A stretch of 60,490 nucleotides of DNA, taken from assembly GCA_026415355.1 (NCBI GenBank), contig JAOAHF010000014.1:1-60490 (forward strand), in the 5' to 3' direction. The position numbers and the translations under genes were made by a program. The number at the start of each line of letters is the position of its first letter. The stretch's first letter is position 1. The notes under the pieces are model-generated. The model had not been told where the DNA came from, searched no databases, and saw only the letters and a list, made by a program, of their open reading frames with translations. Source of the stretch: Brevinematales bacterium (GTDB taxonomy: Bacteria; Spirochaetota; Brevinematia; DTOW01). Of the stretch, positions 1-10,986 are shown piece after piece.

Positions 1-653
1 GTGTAACTACTTATATAAGCATCTCCTGTTGCACCAGGGGCAACCACCGAATACAATTGGAATCCCCCTTTATTTTGCACGGTTGGATCAAACTCAACTT
101 TATTGTCTGGAGACCAAGAACCTATATACATATCCGGGTCCATGCCTGAGAAATATACACGTCTATCCCAAACAACTCCTGTATCAAAATTCACTCTGCC
201 TTTACCTGGCTCCCTGTCAAAATAGATCATAATATTATTTCTCAGTCCTGCTTGCTGCCCCCTTAATGCAAAATATATAAAATTCGTATCCCAAGTAAGC
301 CACAACTCTGAAAGTTCCGCCTTAGTCAAAGTATCTGTTTCTTTACCCGGATAGACAGAGTCATTAGTTGGTTCACATTTATTTTGATATGGAGAACCAA
401 AGTATGTAAGCATCCTACCACCATTATTTGTTAAATCATTCTGATCAACTATGGCATTAAGCTGTTTATTCAAAACATTAGTAGGTGAGATTAAAAGTTC
501 ATCTGGCTCCCAACCCATCGCAAAAGGGTCCCAACTACTTAAAACTCTAACAACTATATTTTTCTCGTTAGCTGTAACACCAAAAACCTCAAAACTACTA
601 AAAATAAAAGTAAAACTCATCAACAATAATAATAATCTATAATTTACCATCAT
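1..653 (-). CDS. Secreted protein, N-terminal part, runs off the window
   Basis: An open frame on the minus strand starts at the ATG at 653, 8 nt after a clear AGGAGG, and stays open to the left edge, so about 217 residues are visible and the C-terminus is missing. The first 30 or so residues form a signal peptide (basic start, Leu/Phe-rich core). The mature part has Trp- and Tyr-rich beta-strand-like stretches, including WDTNFIYFALRG and NNIMIYFDREPGKG. This pattern resembles DOMON/CBM9-like or glucodextranase C-terminal-type beta sandwiches of exported proteins, but I cannot assign a family. It is divergent from ligA. An exported or surface role is inferred from the signal peptide only. Confidence 0.6.
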   Translation of the reverse strand, partial: MMVNYRLLLLLMSFTFIFSSFEVFGVTANEKNIVVRVLSSWDPFAMGWEPDELLISPTNVLNKQLNAIVDQNDLTNNGGRMLTYFGSPYQNKCEPTNDSVYPGKETDTLTKAELSELWLTWDTNFIYFALRGQQAGLRNNIMIYFDREPGKGRVNFDTGVVWDRRVYFSGMDPDMYIGSWSPDNKVEFDPTVQNKGGFQLYSVVAPGATGDAYISSY

Positions 654-713
654 ACTTCAAACCTCCTAGCATCTCACAGAGATTATAAAAAACAGAAATT
701 TCATTTTCAATAG

Positions 714-2771
<2,058 letters not shown>

Positions 2772-2859
2772 AAAGTTATTACTTTTCATTTTTTTGAAGA
2801 TATCTTTTCAATAAATTTACAAAGCAGTTTTATGATTAAGAAATAAAAAGGAGGTTTAT

Positions 2860-4005
2860 ATGAAAAGACTTCTGATTTTTGCCATAATGGCAATGTTCGT
2901 AATGGGGACTGTATACGCACAAGAAGTACAACAGCCCCAAGTTCAAACACCTGCTCCTGAAGTAAAACAAGAAACCAAACAGGAGCAAAAGAAAGATGAC
3001 AAACCTGAATGGAAGTTAGAGTTTACCATCTTCACAGGATACCTCTGGAATCCTTCAACTATACAGAATAGTGCAACAAACTATAACACTTTTTATCTTT
3101 CAAGAGCCTATATTGATTTCAGAGTTGACTTCAAAAATGGACTAAAGCTCAGGGTAACACCAGACGTAACACCAACTACAAGCGGATGGACTATGAGACT
3201 AAGACATGCTTTCATTGACTGGGAACTTATCAAAGATTTACTCGTATTCTCTGGAGGTATAACAAGAGCAGAATGGGTATCTTATGTTGATGACTTTGTT
3301 GGAATAAGATACATAACGACAAGCCCTGCAGACTACTTCGGATTAAGAACATCCGTTGATATAGGAGCAAGTCTGAGCATAACACCAATAAAAGGTATAG
3401 GAATCTTCGCAGGAATATTTGATGGAAACGGTTTCAGCAGAGGTCCTGACAGCGTACAATCAAATATAGGATATTCAAATGTCACAAAAGATCTAGGAAC
3501 AAGAGTAACATTAGCACCAATATTCCTATTAACAGGAGACAAGAAATTTGAAAAGATTGTCGTTGCTCTACACACATACAACACAATAATTCCTACTTCT
3601 GACATGAAAGATGCCAGAGGTCTTGAATTATATGGCCTAGGTTTAGGAATTGATTTTGATCCTGTAAAACTATTTGCTGACTATTCTGCGATTAGCTTTA
3701 TAAGACTACACAGCTCACCTACTTATGGAAATTATTTTGGCGTGTTTGGAAAAGCTAACTTCGGTTTTATAGGAATAAAAGAACTAGCCTTAGTCGGAGC
3801 ATTCTACACTTATGAACCAAATGTTGATAATTCCAACGATGAAAGGATATATTACCTAGGAGGTATCGAATACGCTTTCAACAAAAATTTATCTTCATCA
3901 CTAAACGCTAAGATAGAACAAAGAAAAGAAGGATTTAGAGACTTTTTCAACAACAAAGTCGACTACCAAACAGTTGTATATATTGATACTTTAATTAAGC
4001 TATAA
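2860..4005 (+). CDS. Outer-membrane porin-like beta-barrel protein
   Basis: Begins after an excellent AAGGAGG. Residues 1-20 are a signal peptide with an Ala-x-Ala-type end (VYA, then QE). Residues 21-50 form a Gln/Pro/Glu/Lys-rich linker, and the rest is a run of alternating amphipathic strands typical of a trimeric porin barrel (for example TFYLSRAYIDFRVDF and LFADYSAISF). The architecture recalls phosphate-selective or OprO/P-type porins, but substrate cannot be read from the sequence. A GC-rich hairpin follows the stop, so it is probably monocistronic. Base usage is less skewed than in its neighbours, in line with high expression (inference). Confidence 0.8.
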   Translation: MKRLLIFAIMAMFVMGTVYAQEVQQPQVQTPAPEVKQETKQEQKKDDKPEWKLEFTIFTGYLWNPSTIQNSATNYNTFYLSRAYIDFRVDFKNGLKLRVTPDVTPTTSGWTMRLRHAFIDWELIKDLLVFSGGITRAEWVSYVDDFVGIRYITTSPADYFGLRTSVDIGASLSITPIKGIGIFAGIFDGNGFSRGPDSVQSNIGYSNVTKDLGTRVTLAPIFLLTGDKKFEKIVVALHTYNTIIPTSDMKDARGLELYGLGLGIDFDPVKLFADYSAISFIRLHSSPTYGNYFGVFGKANFGFIGIKELALVGAFYTYEPNVDNSNDERIYYLGGIEYAFNKNLSSSLNAKIEQRKEGFRDFFNNKVDYQTVVYIDTLIKL

Positions 4006-4009
4006 ACTT

Positions 4010-4029
4010 TAGGGGGTATCTCCCCCCTA
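4010..4029 (+). terminator. GC-rich hairpin after the porin gene
   Basis: A perfect 7-bp stem, TAGGGGG pairing with CCCCCTA around a 6-nt loop, begins 5 nt after the porin stop codon. Such a stem is striking in this AT-rich sequence. The following CTCTTCTAAAA is only weakly U-rich, so termination strength is uncertain. Confidence 0.65.
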
Positions 4030-4272
4030 CTCTTCTAAAAAGTCTACGTTTTTACTGCAACAAAATCAAGAACCGCAAATTTCTTAGGTATTAGCAACTA
4101 CAAAAATCAATATAGGTCAAAACATAAGACTACTCCATAGATGACTTAGCTGAAATCTCTAAAATCACAAAAGATTACACTAGGTATAACATACCTCAGA
4201 AATATCCTCTAAAATTTTGTTAATTATCAAGGATGATAATTTAAGATACTTATTTAGACTTTCAGCAACTTC

Positions 4273-5454
4273 TTATCTTGAAGTCAAAATCCTCTCAGTA
4301 TCAAGTGCTATAGCTAATTCCTCATTCGTTGGCATTACAATAACCTTAACTTTTGAAGACGGTTTTGATATCACTCCAGATTGCCCCCTTATAGTTTTAT
4401 TGTTAGCCTCGTCATCTATTTCTATTCCTATATCTTCTAACCCTTCTAAAACTTTTTTCCTTGTTAAGGACGAATTCTCACCAACACCAGCGGTAAACAC
4501 TATCCCATCAACCTTCTTTAACTCAAAAAAGTATGCACCTATATATTTTCTTATCCTATTACAATACATATTGAAAGCTAAAATAGCTCTTTCATTACCC
4601 TTTCCATATTCTTCCTCTATCACCCTCATATCATTAGACATAGAGGTTATTCCAAGAATACCACTTTCCTTGTTGAGTATTCTATCCATCTCCGATAGAG
4701 ATAGTCCTTCTCTATCCATAATAAAAAGCGGTATACTTGGATCAATATCACCACTCCTTGTACCCATTATGAGACCTTCTAAAGGGGTAAATCCCATAGA
4801 AGTATCATATGACTTACCCTGCTTAACAGCAGTTATACTTGCACCGTTACCTAGATGACAAGTTATTAGGTTTATACTGTTTATGTCTATATTCAGCAAT
4901 TCTGCTGTTTTCTGAGTTACGTATCTATGAGATGTACCATGAAAACCATATCTTCTAATTCTATGTATCTCGTAATACTTCATAGGTATAGCATACAAAT
5001 AGTTCTCAGGTGGCATAGTTTGATGAAACGCTGTGTCAAAAACCGCAACTTGAGGTACATCCGGTAATACATCTTTGCAAGCAAGAATACCTATAAGATT
5101 GGGTGGATTATGAAGTGGTGCTAACTTACCAAATTCCCTTATGTATTCTATTACTTCCTCATTTATCAAAACACTCTCAAAAAATTTATGTCCTCCGTGA
5201 ACTACTCTATGGCCTATCGCATCTACCTGAAGATTGTTTGATAGTATTATCTTAACAACTATTTGAATAGCTTCCTTATGGTCTCTAGCAAGCACATCCT
5301 CTTTTACTTTCTCATCATTTAAAGTATAACTATTTGTAGCACCTATGTTACCAACCCTATCAACAAGCCCTTTCAGAAGAGCTTCCCCCGTAGAAGTCTC
5401 GATTAATTGATACTTAATAGAAGAACTACCAGAATTTATAACCAAAACCTTCAT
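4273..5454 (-). CDS. ackA: Acetate kinase
   Basis: Interconverts acetate and acetyl phosphate with ATP (substrate-level phosphorylation). The start used here gives MKVLVINSGSSSIKYQ, the canonical family N-terminus, and about 393 residues. Visible motifs are GHRVVHGG, FDTAFHQTMP, HLGNGAS, MGTRSGDIDP and TAGVGENS, covering the acetate- and nucleotide-binding sites. A longer frame beginning at 5463 is unlikely: a promoter with its -10 at 5463-5468 would start transcription at about 5456, just before the ATG at 5454. No pta lies nearby. Convergent with the porin gene. Confidence 0.96.
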   Translation of the reverse strand: MKVLVINSGSSSIKYQLIETSTGEALLKGLVDRVGNIGATNSYTLNDEKVKEDVLARDHKEAIQIVVKIILSNNLQVDAIGHRVVHGGHKFFESVLINEEVIEYIREFGKLAPLHNPPNLIGILACKDVLPDVPQVAVFDTAFHQTMPPENYLYAIPMKYYEIHRIRRYGFHGTSHRYVTQKTAELLNIDINSINLITCHLGNGASITAVKQGKSYDTSMGFTPLEGLIMGTRSGDIDPSIPLFIMDREGLSLSEMDRILNKESGILGITSMSNDMRVIEEEYGKGNERAILAFNMYCNRIRKYIGAYFFELKKVDGIVFTAGVGENSSLTRKKVLEGLEDIGIEIDDEANNKTIRGQSGVISKPSSKVKVIVMPTNEELAIALDTERILTSR

Positions 5455-5462
5455 ACGTAGCA

Positions 5463-5491
5463 TTTTAAAGTATCAAAAAAGATTCTTTCAA
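5463..5491 (-). promoter_or_regulatory. ackA promoter, near-leaderless
   Basis: TTGAAA (5486-5491), a 17-nt spacer and TTAAAA (5463-5468). The ackA ATG at 5454 lies 8 nt after the -10, so the predicted mRNA has about 2 leader nucleotides. There is no Shine-Dalgarno. Confidence 0.6.
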
Positions 5492-5836
5492 AATACCCTC
5501 TTGATAACACTAACTCAAAACTCTCAAAATATGCTTACTTATTACAAAAAGGCAAGAAATAGAAAAAACATAATCTAACATCATAAAATCCCTGTTTAGA
5601 CTAAATATCACCAAATCAAATTAGATTACTCACCTAAATTTTTGATTAACTCATATCATTTCAAGATTCTATTAAAACTCATATTTCTAATTCCAAAAAA
5701 TAACTACTCATACCAAATCTCAAAAATACATTCAAACTACTAATAAAATCTTACTTGAAATCCCCAAATACATACAATTATATTTTTGTAAAATTTGTAA
5801 AATATGAAGGAAAAGCTAAAAAATCCAAAATAACCA
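5492..5836. other. AT-rich gene-free spacer
   Basis: This is most of the gap between the divergent ackA and acnA genes. I see no open frame with a start and ribosome site, no RNA gene and no repeat family. The acnA control elements lie just to the right. Confidence 0.5.
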
Positions 5837-5852
5837 ATTTAACTAAAGTTAA
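5837..5852. promoter_or_regulatory. Palindrome overlapping the acnA -35, possible operator
   Basis: A perfect inverted repeat: TTTAACT, AA, AGTTAAA. It overlaps the TTAAAA -35 of the predicted acnA promoter, a position typical of a repressor site. The binding protein is unknown. Confidence 0.4.
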
Positions 5853-5875
5853 AAAATAACACCGAACTATTATGG
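5848..5875 (+). promoter_or_regulatory. Predicted acnA promoter
   Basis: TTAAAA (5848-5853), a 16-nt spacer and TATGGT (5870-5875). It gives a leader of about 18 nt that includes CCGGAG and AAGG before the acnA ATG. Confidence 0.4.
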
Positions 5876-5899
5876 TTTTTTGTTTCCGGAGAATAAGGT

Positions 5900-8494
5900 A
5901 TGAAAGAAATAAAAGGCATTAAGTTTGAGAGCATTCATGATTACATATCAAGAGAGGAATTATTGAAAAAACCCTTTTCCATAAGGGTATTGATAGAAAA
6001 TGTTTCAAGAAACCTAAAAGAAGAAGGAATGGAAGAACGATTCCTTAATGCTCTGATAAATTGGAAAGGGCATGTTGAATACAAAGATGAAATAGGATTT
6101 AAACCTTGTAGAGTACTAATGCAAGATTTCACAGGAGTACCCATCGTAGTAGATTTAGCACTAATGAGAGAAAAAGCAAAAGAAAAAGGAAAAGACCCTA
6201 AACTCATAAATCCAAGAGTACCAACTCATCTAATTGTCGATCACTCTTTACAAATAGATTTTTTCGGTACCTCAGATTCTTTAAAAAAGAATCTAGAGCT
6301 TGAGTTTCAAAGAAATCTAGAAAGATACAAATTACTAAAATGGGCTCAAAAGAACTTCTCAAACTTCTATGTCGTACCACCTGGTAAAGGAATAATACAC
6401 CAGATAAATTTAGAGTACCTAGCAAAAGTCGTAATAGTTGAAGATGGAACAGCAAAATATGATACCCTTGTTGGAACAGATTCTCATACTACTATGATAA
6501 ATGGGTTAGGTGTTTTAGGATGGGGAGTTGGTGGAATAGAAGCTGAAGCAGTAATGCTAGGACACCCTTACTTCATGAAATTACCAGAAGTAATCGGAAT
6601 ACACCTAAAAGGAAGATTAAGAGAAGAAGTAAACGCAACAGATTTAGTATTAACAATTACAAACCTACTCAGAAAGGTAGGAGTTGTAGATAAGTTTGTT
6701 GAGTTTTTTGGAGAAGGAACTAGAGAGATGGATGTTGAAACAAGAGCAACGATAGCAAACATGGTTCCGGAGTATGGTGCAACAATGGGATTCTTCGGAG
6801 TTGACGAGCAGACATTAGATTATCTAAAGAGAACAGGAAGAGATAAAGAACTTATAGAAATAGTCGAACTTTATACAAAAGAACAAGAACTGTGGGTATA
6901 TAAAGACTCATATGAAAAAATTGAATTTTCACAAGTTATTGAATTTGATTTAAGCAAAGTAGAACCGGTACTAGCAGGCCCCAAGCGTCCTCAAGATAAA
7001 GTTTCTCTATATTCTGTAGCAAGTGAATTTCAAAACTATCTATCGCAAACAAAGCAATCCACTACCGAAGAAAACAGTCTCAATGATGGTGATATAGTAA
7101 TATCTTCAATCACAAGTTGTACTAATACTTCAAACCCCTACTTACTAGTTGGAGCAGGTTTGGTTGCTAAAAAAGCTGTTGAGAAAGGATTAAGTGTAAA
7201 ACCCTACGTAAAAACATCATTTGCTCCTGGCTCAAGAGTAGCTGAGGATTATCTAAAAAAACTAGGTCTCCTTGAGTACCTCGAAAAGATTGGCTATAAC
7301 ATCGTAGGTTACGGATGTGCTACATGTATAGGTAACAGTGGACCTCTGATAGATTGGGTTGAAAAAGAAATAAAAGAAAAAAATCTTTTGGTAGTTTCTA
7401 TACTTAGCGGAAATAGAAATTTTGAAGGAAGAATACATCCCCTTGTAAAAGCAAATTATCTAGCATCTCCTATTTTAGTAGTTGCTTATGGAATTGCTGG
7501 AAAAATAAACATTAATCTATCATCTGAACCAATAGGATATGACAAAAACAATAACCCTGTATATTTCAAAGATATCTTGCCAACTCATTCAGAGATTGTT
7601 GAATACTTAAATAAAATAAATACAACTCAAAGTTTCATAGAAAACTATAAAGATATATTCAAGGGCACTGAAGATTGGGAAAATATTGAAATATCCGAAG
7701 GAGAGCTATTTGAATGGGATATCAACTCAACTTACATAAAGAGACCTCCTTATCTCGATAACTATGATAAAGAGGAAAATAATCTAAACGATATAATAGG
7801 TGCTAGAGTACTCTTGGTATTAGGAGACTCAATAACAACAGATCACATATCTCCAGCAGGAAGTATAAGCCCAACATCTCCAGCAGGAATATATCTACTT
7901 TCAAAAGGTGTAAAAAAAGAAGAATTTAACTCATATGGAGCTAGACGAGGAAACTACGAAGTAATGATGAGAGGGACTTTTGCTAATGTTAGAATAAAGA
8001 ATCTAATGCTAAACGGAAAAGAAGGCGGTTATACACTGGTATACAAAGACGGCAAATGGATCGAAACTACCGTTTTCGAAGCATCAGTATACTATCAACA
8101 GAATAATATCCCCCTCATAGTAATAGGCGGAAAAGAATATGGTACTGGTAGTTCGAGAGACTGGGCAGCAAAAGGCCCATATCTACTCGGAATCAAAGCA
8201 ATAATAGCAGAAAGTTTTGAGAGAATACATAGAAATAACCTAATAGGTATGGGAATAATACCACTACAATTTATAGATGAAAATAGGGAAACTCTAGGAA
8301 TAACAGGTAAGGAAATATTCAACATAAGAGGAATATCAAATATCAAACCAAGAGATATAATTGAAGCTGAAATAATAAGAGAAGATGGTACTAAGAAAAC
8401 ATTCAAAGTTATCTGCAGAATAGACACTACTAATGAATTAAATATCTTAAAAAGTGGTGGAATTCTACATAAGGCGTTAAGGCAAGTTCTTTAG
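5900..8494 (+). CDS. acnA: Aconitate hydratase, AcnA/IRP type
   Basis: Isomerises citrate to isocitrate through cis-aconitate, using a [4Fe-4S] cluster. The 864 residues are close to the AcnA length. Cluster ligands are C407 (in SCTNTSNP), C473 and C476 (in GYGCATCIGNSG). Other family signatures are GTDSHTTMINGLGVLGWGVGG near residue 195 and GDSITTDHISPAGSI in the C-terminal swivel region near residue 645. Start supported by GGAG/AAGG before the ATG. The 3' end overlaps the convergent phosphodiesterase gene by 18 bp. No citrate synthase or isocitrate dehydrogenase is adjacent. A palindrome over the -35 hints at repression. Confidence 0.97.
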   Translation: MKEIKGIKFESIHDYISREELLKKPFSIRVLIENVSRNLKEEGMEERFLNALINWKGHVEYKDEIGFKPCRVLMQDFTGVPIVVDLALMREKAKEKGKDPKLINPRVPTHLIVDHSLQIDFFGTSDSLKKNLELEFQRNLERYKLLKWAQKNFSNFYVVPPGKGIIHQINLEYLAKVVIVEDGTAKYDTLVGTDSHTTMINGLGVLGWGVGGIEAEAVMLGHPYFMKLPEVIGIHLKGRLREEVNATDLVLTITNLLRKVGVVDKFVEFFGEGTREMDVETRATIANMVPEYGATMGFFGVDEQTLDYLKRTGRDKELIEIVELYTKEQELWVYKDSYEKIEFSQVIEFDLSKVEPVLAGPKRPQDKVSLYSVASEFQNYLSQTKQSTTEENSLNDGDIVISSITSCTNTSNPYLLVGAGLVAKKAVEKGLSVKPYVKTSFAPGSRVAEDYLKKLGLLEYLEKIGYNIVGYGCATCIGNSGPLIDWVEKEIKEKNLLVVSILSGNRNFEGRIHPLVKANYLASPILVVAYGIAGKININLSSEPIGYDKNNNPVYFKDILPTHSEIVEYLNKINTTQSFIENYKDIFKGTEDWENIEISEGELFEWDINSTYIKRPPYLDNYDKEENNLNDIIGARVLLVLGDSITTDHISPAGSISPTSPAGIYLLSKGVKKEEFNSYGARRGNYEVMMRGTFANVRIKNLMLNGKEGGYTLVYKDGKWIETTVFEASVYYQQNNIPLIVIGGKEYGTGSSRDWAAKGPYLLGIKAIIAESFERIHRNNLIGMGIIPLQFIDENRETLGITGKEIFNIRGISNIKPRDIIEAEIIREDGTKKTFKVICRIDTTNELNILKSGGILHKALRQVL

Positions 8495-8977
8495 CTTGTA
8501 GTGCTTGTGAGAAATACTCTGTCCTATTGAAATTATACCATATATTCCATCTCTCATTGGACCAGGATTGAAGAAGAATATACCATTAATTTCTCTTGCC
8601 ATAGGTTGGTGAGTATGCCCAAATAAAACAATTCTAGCTCCTTTACTAAGGGAAGCATGCTTCAGCTTGTCTAAACCATTGTGAACATCGTATATATGAC
8701 CATGAGTACATAAGACTTTTTTATCTACAACATCAAAAATTTCAATCTCAGGTATAAAAGGAGTCATACTATCTTCTCTCATGCTATCAACATTACCCCT
8801 AATCATTAAAACTTCTTTACCCTTATCTTTTATCATCCTAATAAAAGGTTTCATATCAAACCATGCATCACCTAAATGAACTACCATTTGAACTCCATCA
8901 AGCTCTAACCTCAAAACATCTGATATAAATCCAAGATGACCGTGTGAATCACTTATAACCAGTATCTTCTTATTCAT
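8477..8977 (-). CDS. YfcE/MJ0936-family metallophosphodiesterase
   Basis: A 166-residue single-domain calcineurin-like phosphoesterase that hydrolyses phosphodiesters with two metal ions. Metal motifs are visible in order: DSHGH (residues 10-14), HLGDAW, RGNVDS, CTHGH and GHTH near residue 120. The length and motif spacing fit the YfcE/MJ0936 family; the physiological substrate is not predictable. A GGAG 8 nt before the ATG supports the start. Its last 18 bp overlap the end of acnA on the other strand. Confidence 0.9.
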   Translation of the reverse strand: MNKKILVISDSHGHLGFISDVLRLELDGVQMVVHLGDAWFDMKPFIRMIKDKGKEVLMIRGNVDSMREDSMTPFIPEIEIFDVVDKKVLCTHGHIYDVHNGLDKLKHASLSKGARIVLFGHTHQPMAREINGIFFFNPGPMRDGIYGIISIGQSISHKHYKLKNLP

Positions 8978-9155
8978 ACTAAACTCCAGACCAGGAAAAC
9001 ATCTAGTCTAAAACTCATACAAAGCACAGAATATACTACTATCCTATGATAATACTATACTTACCCTTAATTCAACCAAATTCAACAAACACTAAAAAAA
9101 TTATTTCAAAATATATTTAATAAACCAAATTTTTAAGCATCAAACACTCAAAAAT

Positions 9156-10424
9156 TTACATATATAACGGGAAGCGTTTACACAGAGATACAACTTTTTC
9201 CTTTACGGAGTTTAAGTATGCATCATTATCTTTGTTTTTTAAAGCTTCATCAATATATTCAGCAACTTCCTCCATTTCATTTTCCTTCATACCTCTTGTT
9301 GTTATTGTTGGTGTACCTATCCTTATTCCACTTGGATTCATAGGGGGATTCGGATCATAAGGTATAGCATTTTTATTCACTGTAATACCTACTTTATCAA
9401 GCACGACCTCTGCCTCAGCACCTGTAATACCTTTATTTCTTAGATCAATGCTGAACATATGAGAATCTGTACCACCTGAAACAATTCTATATCCTCTATC
9501 AGAAAGTAACTGGGCTAACTTTCTTGAATTTAGTAATATCTGCTTTTGGTAAACTCTAAACTCATCAGACATAGCTTCTTTAAAAGCTACTGCCTTTGCT
9601 GCAATAACATGCATTAAAGGTCCGCCTTGTATTCCTGGAAACACTGATTTATCTACATCTTTTGCATAAGACTCCTTAGTTAAAATAAGACCCCCTCTAG
9701 GCCCTCTCAGTGTTTTATGAGTAGTAGTAGTAACAAAATCAGCATAAGGAACTGGAGAATCATAATAACCAGCAACAATCAATCCAGCATAGTGTGCTAT
9801 ATCTGCTAATAGATACGCACCGACTTTTCTAGCAATGACAGAAAATCTCTCAAAATCAATCTGTCTAGAATAAGAACTTGCTCCACAAACTATAATTTTT
9901 GGTTTATGTTCTTCCGCTAGTTTCTCAACCTCATCATAATCAATAAGCTCAGTATCTCTATTAACTCCATAGTACACTACATTATAAAGTTTACCCGAAG
10001 AATTAACTTTACTACCATGCGTCAAATGTCCTCCATGAGATAAATTCATACCAAGTATAGTATCACCTGGCTTAAGAAAAGCCAAATACACAGCCATATT
10101 AGCTTGGGCTCCAGAATGTGGTTGAACGTTAGCATGTTCGGCATTAAATAACTTTTTTGCTCTATCAATAGCAAGAGATTCAGCAACATCTACATATTGA
10201 CAACCACCATAATATCTCTTTGAAGGATATCCTTCTGCGTATTTATTTGTAAGAACACTACCCATAGCCTCTAAAACAGCCTTAGAAGTGGCATTCTCTG
10301 ATGCAATAAGCTCTAGATGATACTCTTGTCTGTTTATCTCATTAATTATCACTTCGTATATCTCAGGATCAACCTCTTTCAAAAGTTTTCCTTTTATCAT
10401 ATCAATAGAAGAAGAAAGTAACAT
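9156..10424 (-). CDS. glyA: Serine hydroxymethyltransferase
   Basis: Converts serine and tetrahydrofolate to glycine and methylene-tetrahydrofolate; PLP enzyme. I chose the ATG at 10424, giving 422 residues with the family-like beginning ([20 protein letters not shown]) and a GAGG 6 nt upstream. A longer frame to 10514 exists, but its extra 30 residues are translated from the RNA leader. Motifs are [24 protein letters not shown] and the PLP-lysine segment [14 protein letters not shown]. The gene is downstream of rplQ but has its own promoter and a pseudoknot-forming leader, so it is probably regulated separately. The ATG at 10439 is a less likely start. Confidence 0.95.
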   Translation of the reverse strand: MLLSSSIDMIKGKLLKEVDPEIYEVIINEINRQEYHLELIASENATSKAVLEAMGSVLTNKYAEGYPSKRYYGGCQYVDVAESLAIDRAKKLFNAEHANVQPHSGAQANMAVYLAFLKPGDTILGMNLSHGGHLTHGSKVNSSGKLYNVVYYGVNRDTELIDYDEVEKLAEEHKPKIIVCGASSYSRQIDFERFSVIARKVGAYLLADIAHYAGLIVAGYYDSPVPYADFVTTTTHKTLRGPRGGLILTKESYAKDVDKSVFPGIQGGPLMHVIAAKAVAFKEAMSDEFRVYQKQILLNSRKLAQLLSDRGYRIVSGGTDSHMFSIDLRNKGITGAEAEVVLDKVGITVNKNAIPYDPNPPMNPSGIRIGTPTITTRGMKENEMEEVAEYIDEALKNKDNDAYLNSVKEKVVSLCKRFPLYM

Positions 10425-10514
10425 ACCAACCTCACTCATAATACAAAAGCTGGAGTACTTATATACCGCCATACAACGTGGAGAGAGACCCCAGCAGGCG
10501 GTTTTTCCCCCCAC
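10425..10514 (-). ncRNA. Structured glyA leader, candidate riboswitch or attenuator
   Basis: The predicted transcript begins near 10514 with GUGGGG. CCGCC (10497-10501) can pair with GGCGG (10466-10470), and GCUGGGGU (10488-10495) with ACUCCAGC (10449-10456, 8 bp with one G-U), forming an H-type pseudoknot. A competing 6-bp helix joins 10509-10514 to 10478-10483. Mutually exclusive helices next to a one-carbon enzyme suggest a switch. I could not match it to the ZTP, THF, glycine or SAM-II consensus from memory. Confidence 0.45.
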
Positions 10515-10520
10515 ATTAAG

Positions 10521-10549
10521 AATATAACATTTTTTCTAGACCAAGTAAA
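10521..10549 (-). promoter_or_regulatory. glyA promoter
   Basis: TTTACT (10544-10549), a 17-nt spacer and TATATT (10521-10526). It places the transcription start at about 10514, exactly at the beginning of the structured leader. Confidence 0.55.
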
Positions 10550-10623
10550 ACCTAAAGTTTACAATAAAAAAATTCCAATTTCATTCAATAGAGTACTCTA
10601 TAGAATTCTCTATACTCGATAAA

Positions 10624-10977
10624 CTAAACGAACTCTATAACCGCTAACTCAGCTCCATCACCTTTTCTAAACTTACCTAACTTAACTATCCTAGTATAAC
10701 CACCATTCCTATCTTTATATCTTACTCCTATATTGCTAAACAACTTATTTACAGAATCTCCATCTCTTAAGAACGCAAAAACAATTCTTCTATTATGTAA
10801 CGTATCTTCCTTGGATCTCGTAATAATCTTTTCAATAACTCTTTTAAGATACTTAGCTCTTGCAACAGTAGTTATAATTCTCTCATTTTTTATGAGAGAG
10901 TTTGACAAATTCCTTAACATTGACTTTCTATGTTCTTTGTATCTGCCAAGCTTCTTAACTTTATCACCATGTCTCAT
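10624..10977 (-). CDS. rplQ: Ribosomal protein L17 (bL17)
   Basis: Large-subunit protein near the exit tunnel. The 117 residues begin with the family signature (MRHGDKVKKLGR, HRKSMLRNLSNSL) and end with the YTRIVKLGKFRKGDGAELAVIEF block. AGGAGG sits just before the ATG. It is the last gene of rpsK-rpsD-rpoA-rplQ, 9 bp after rpoA, the usual order at the end of the alpha operon. An AT-rich region with palindromes follows; termination is uncertain. Confidence 0.97.
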   Translation of the reverse strand: MRHGDKVKKLGRYKEHRKSMLRNLSNSLIKNERIITTVARAKYLKRVIEKIITRSKEDTLHNRRIVFAFLRDGDSVNKLFSNIGVRYKDRNGGYTRIVKLGKFRKGDGAELAVIEFV

Positions 10978-10986
10978 ACCAACCTC

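Noticed and set aside
4217-4858. 213-residue open frame opposite ackA
   Set aside because: Antisense shadow of acetate kinase, whose motifs are unambiguous; hydrophobic translation typical of reversed coding sequence.
10425-10514. N-terminal extension of GlyA and a ZTP-riboswitch identity for the leader
   Set aside because: The extension is leader RNA. CCGCCUG resembles the 3' part of the ZTP motif, but the order of the pairing blocks is wrong and the conserved 5' half is missing.
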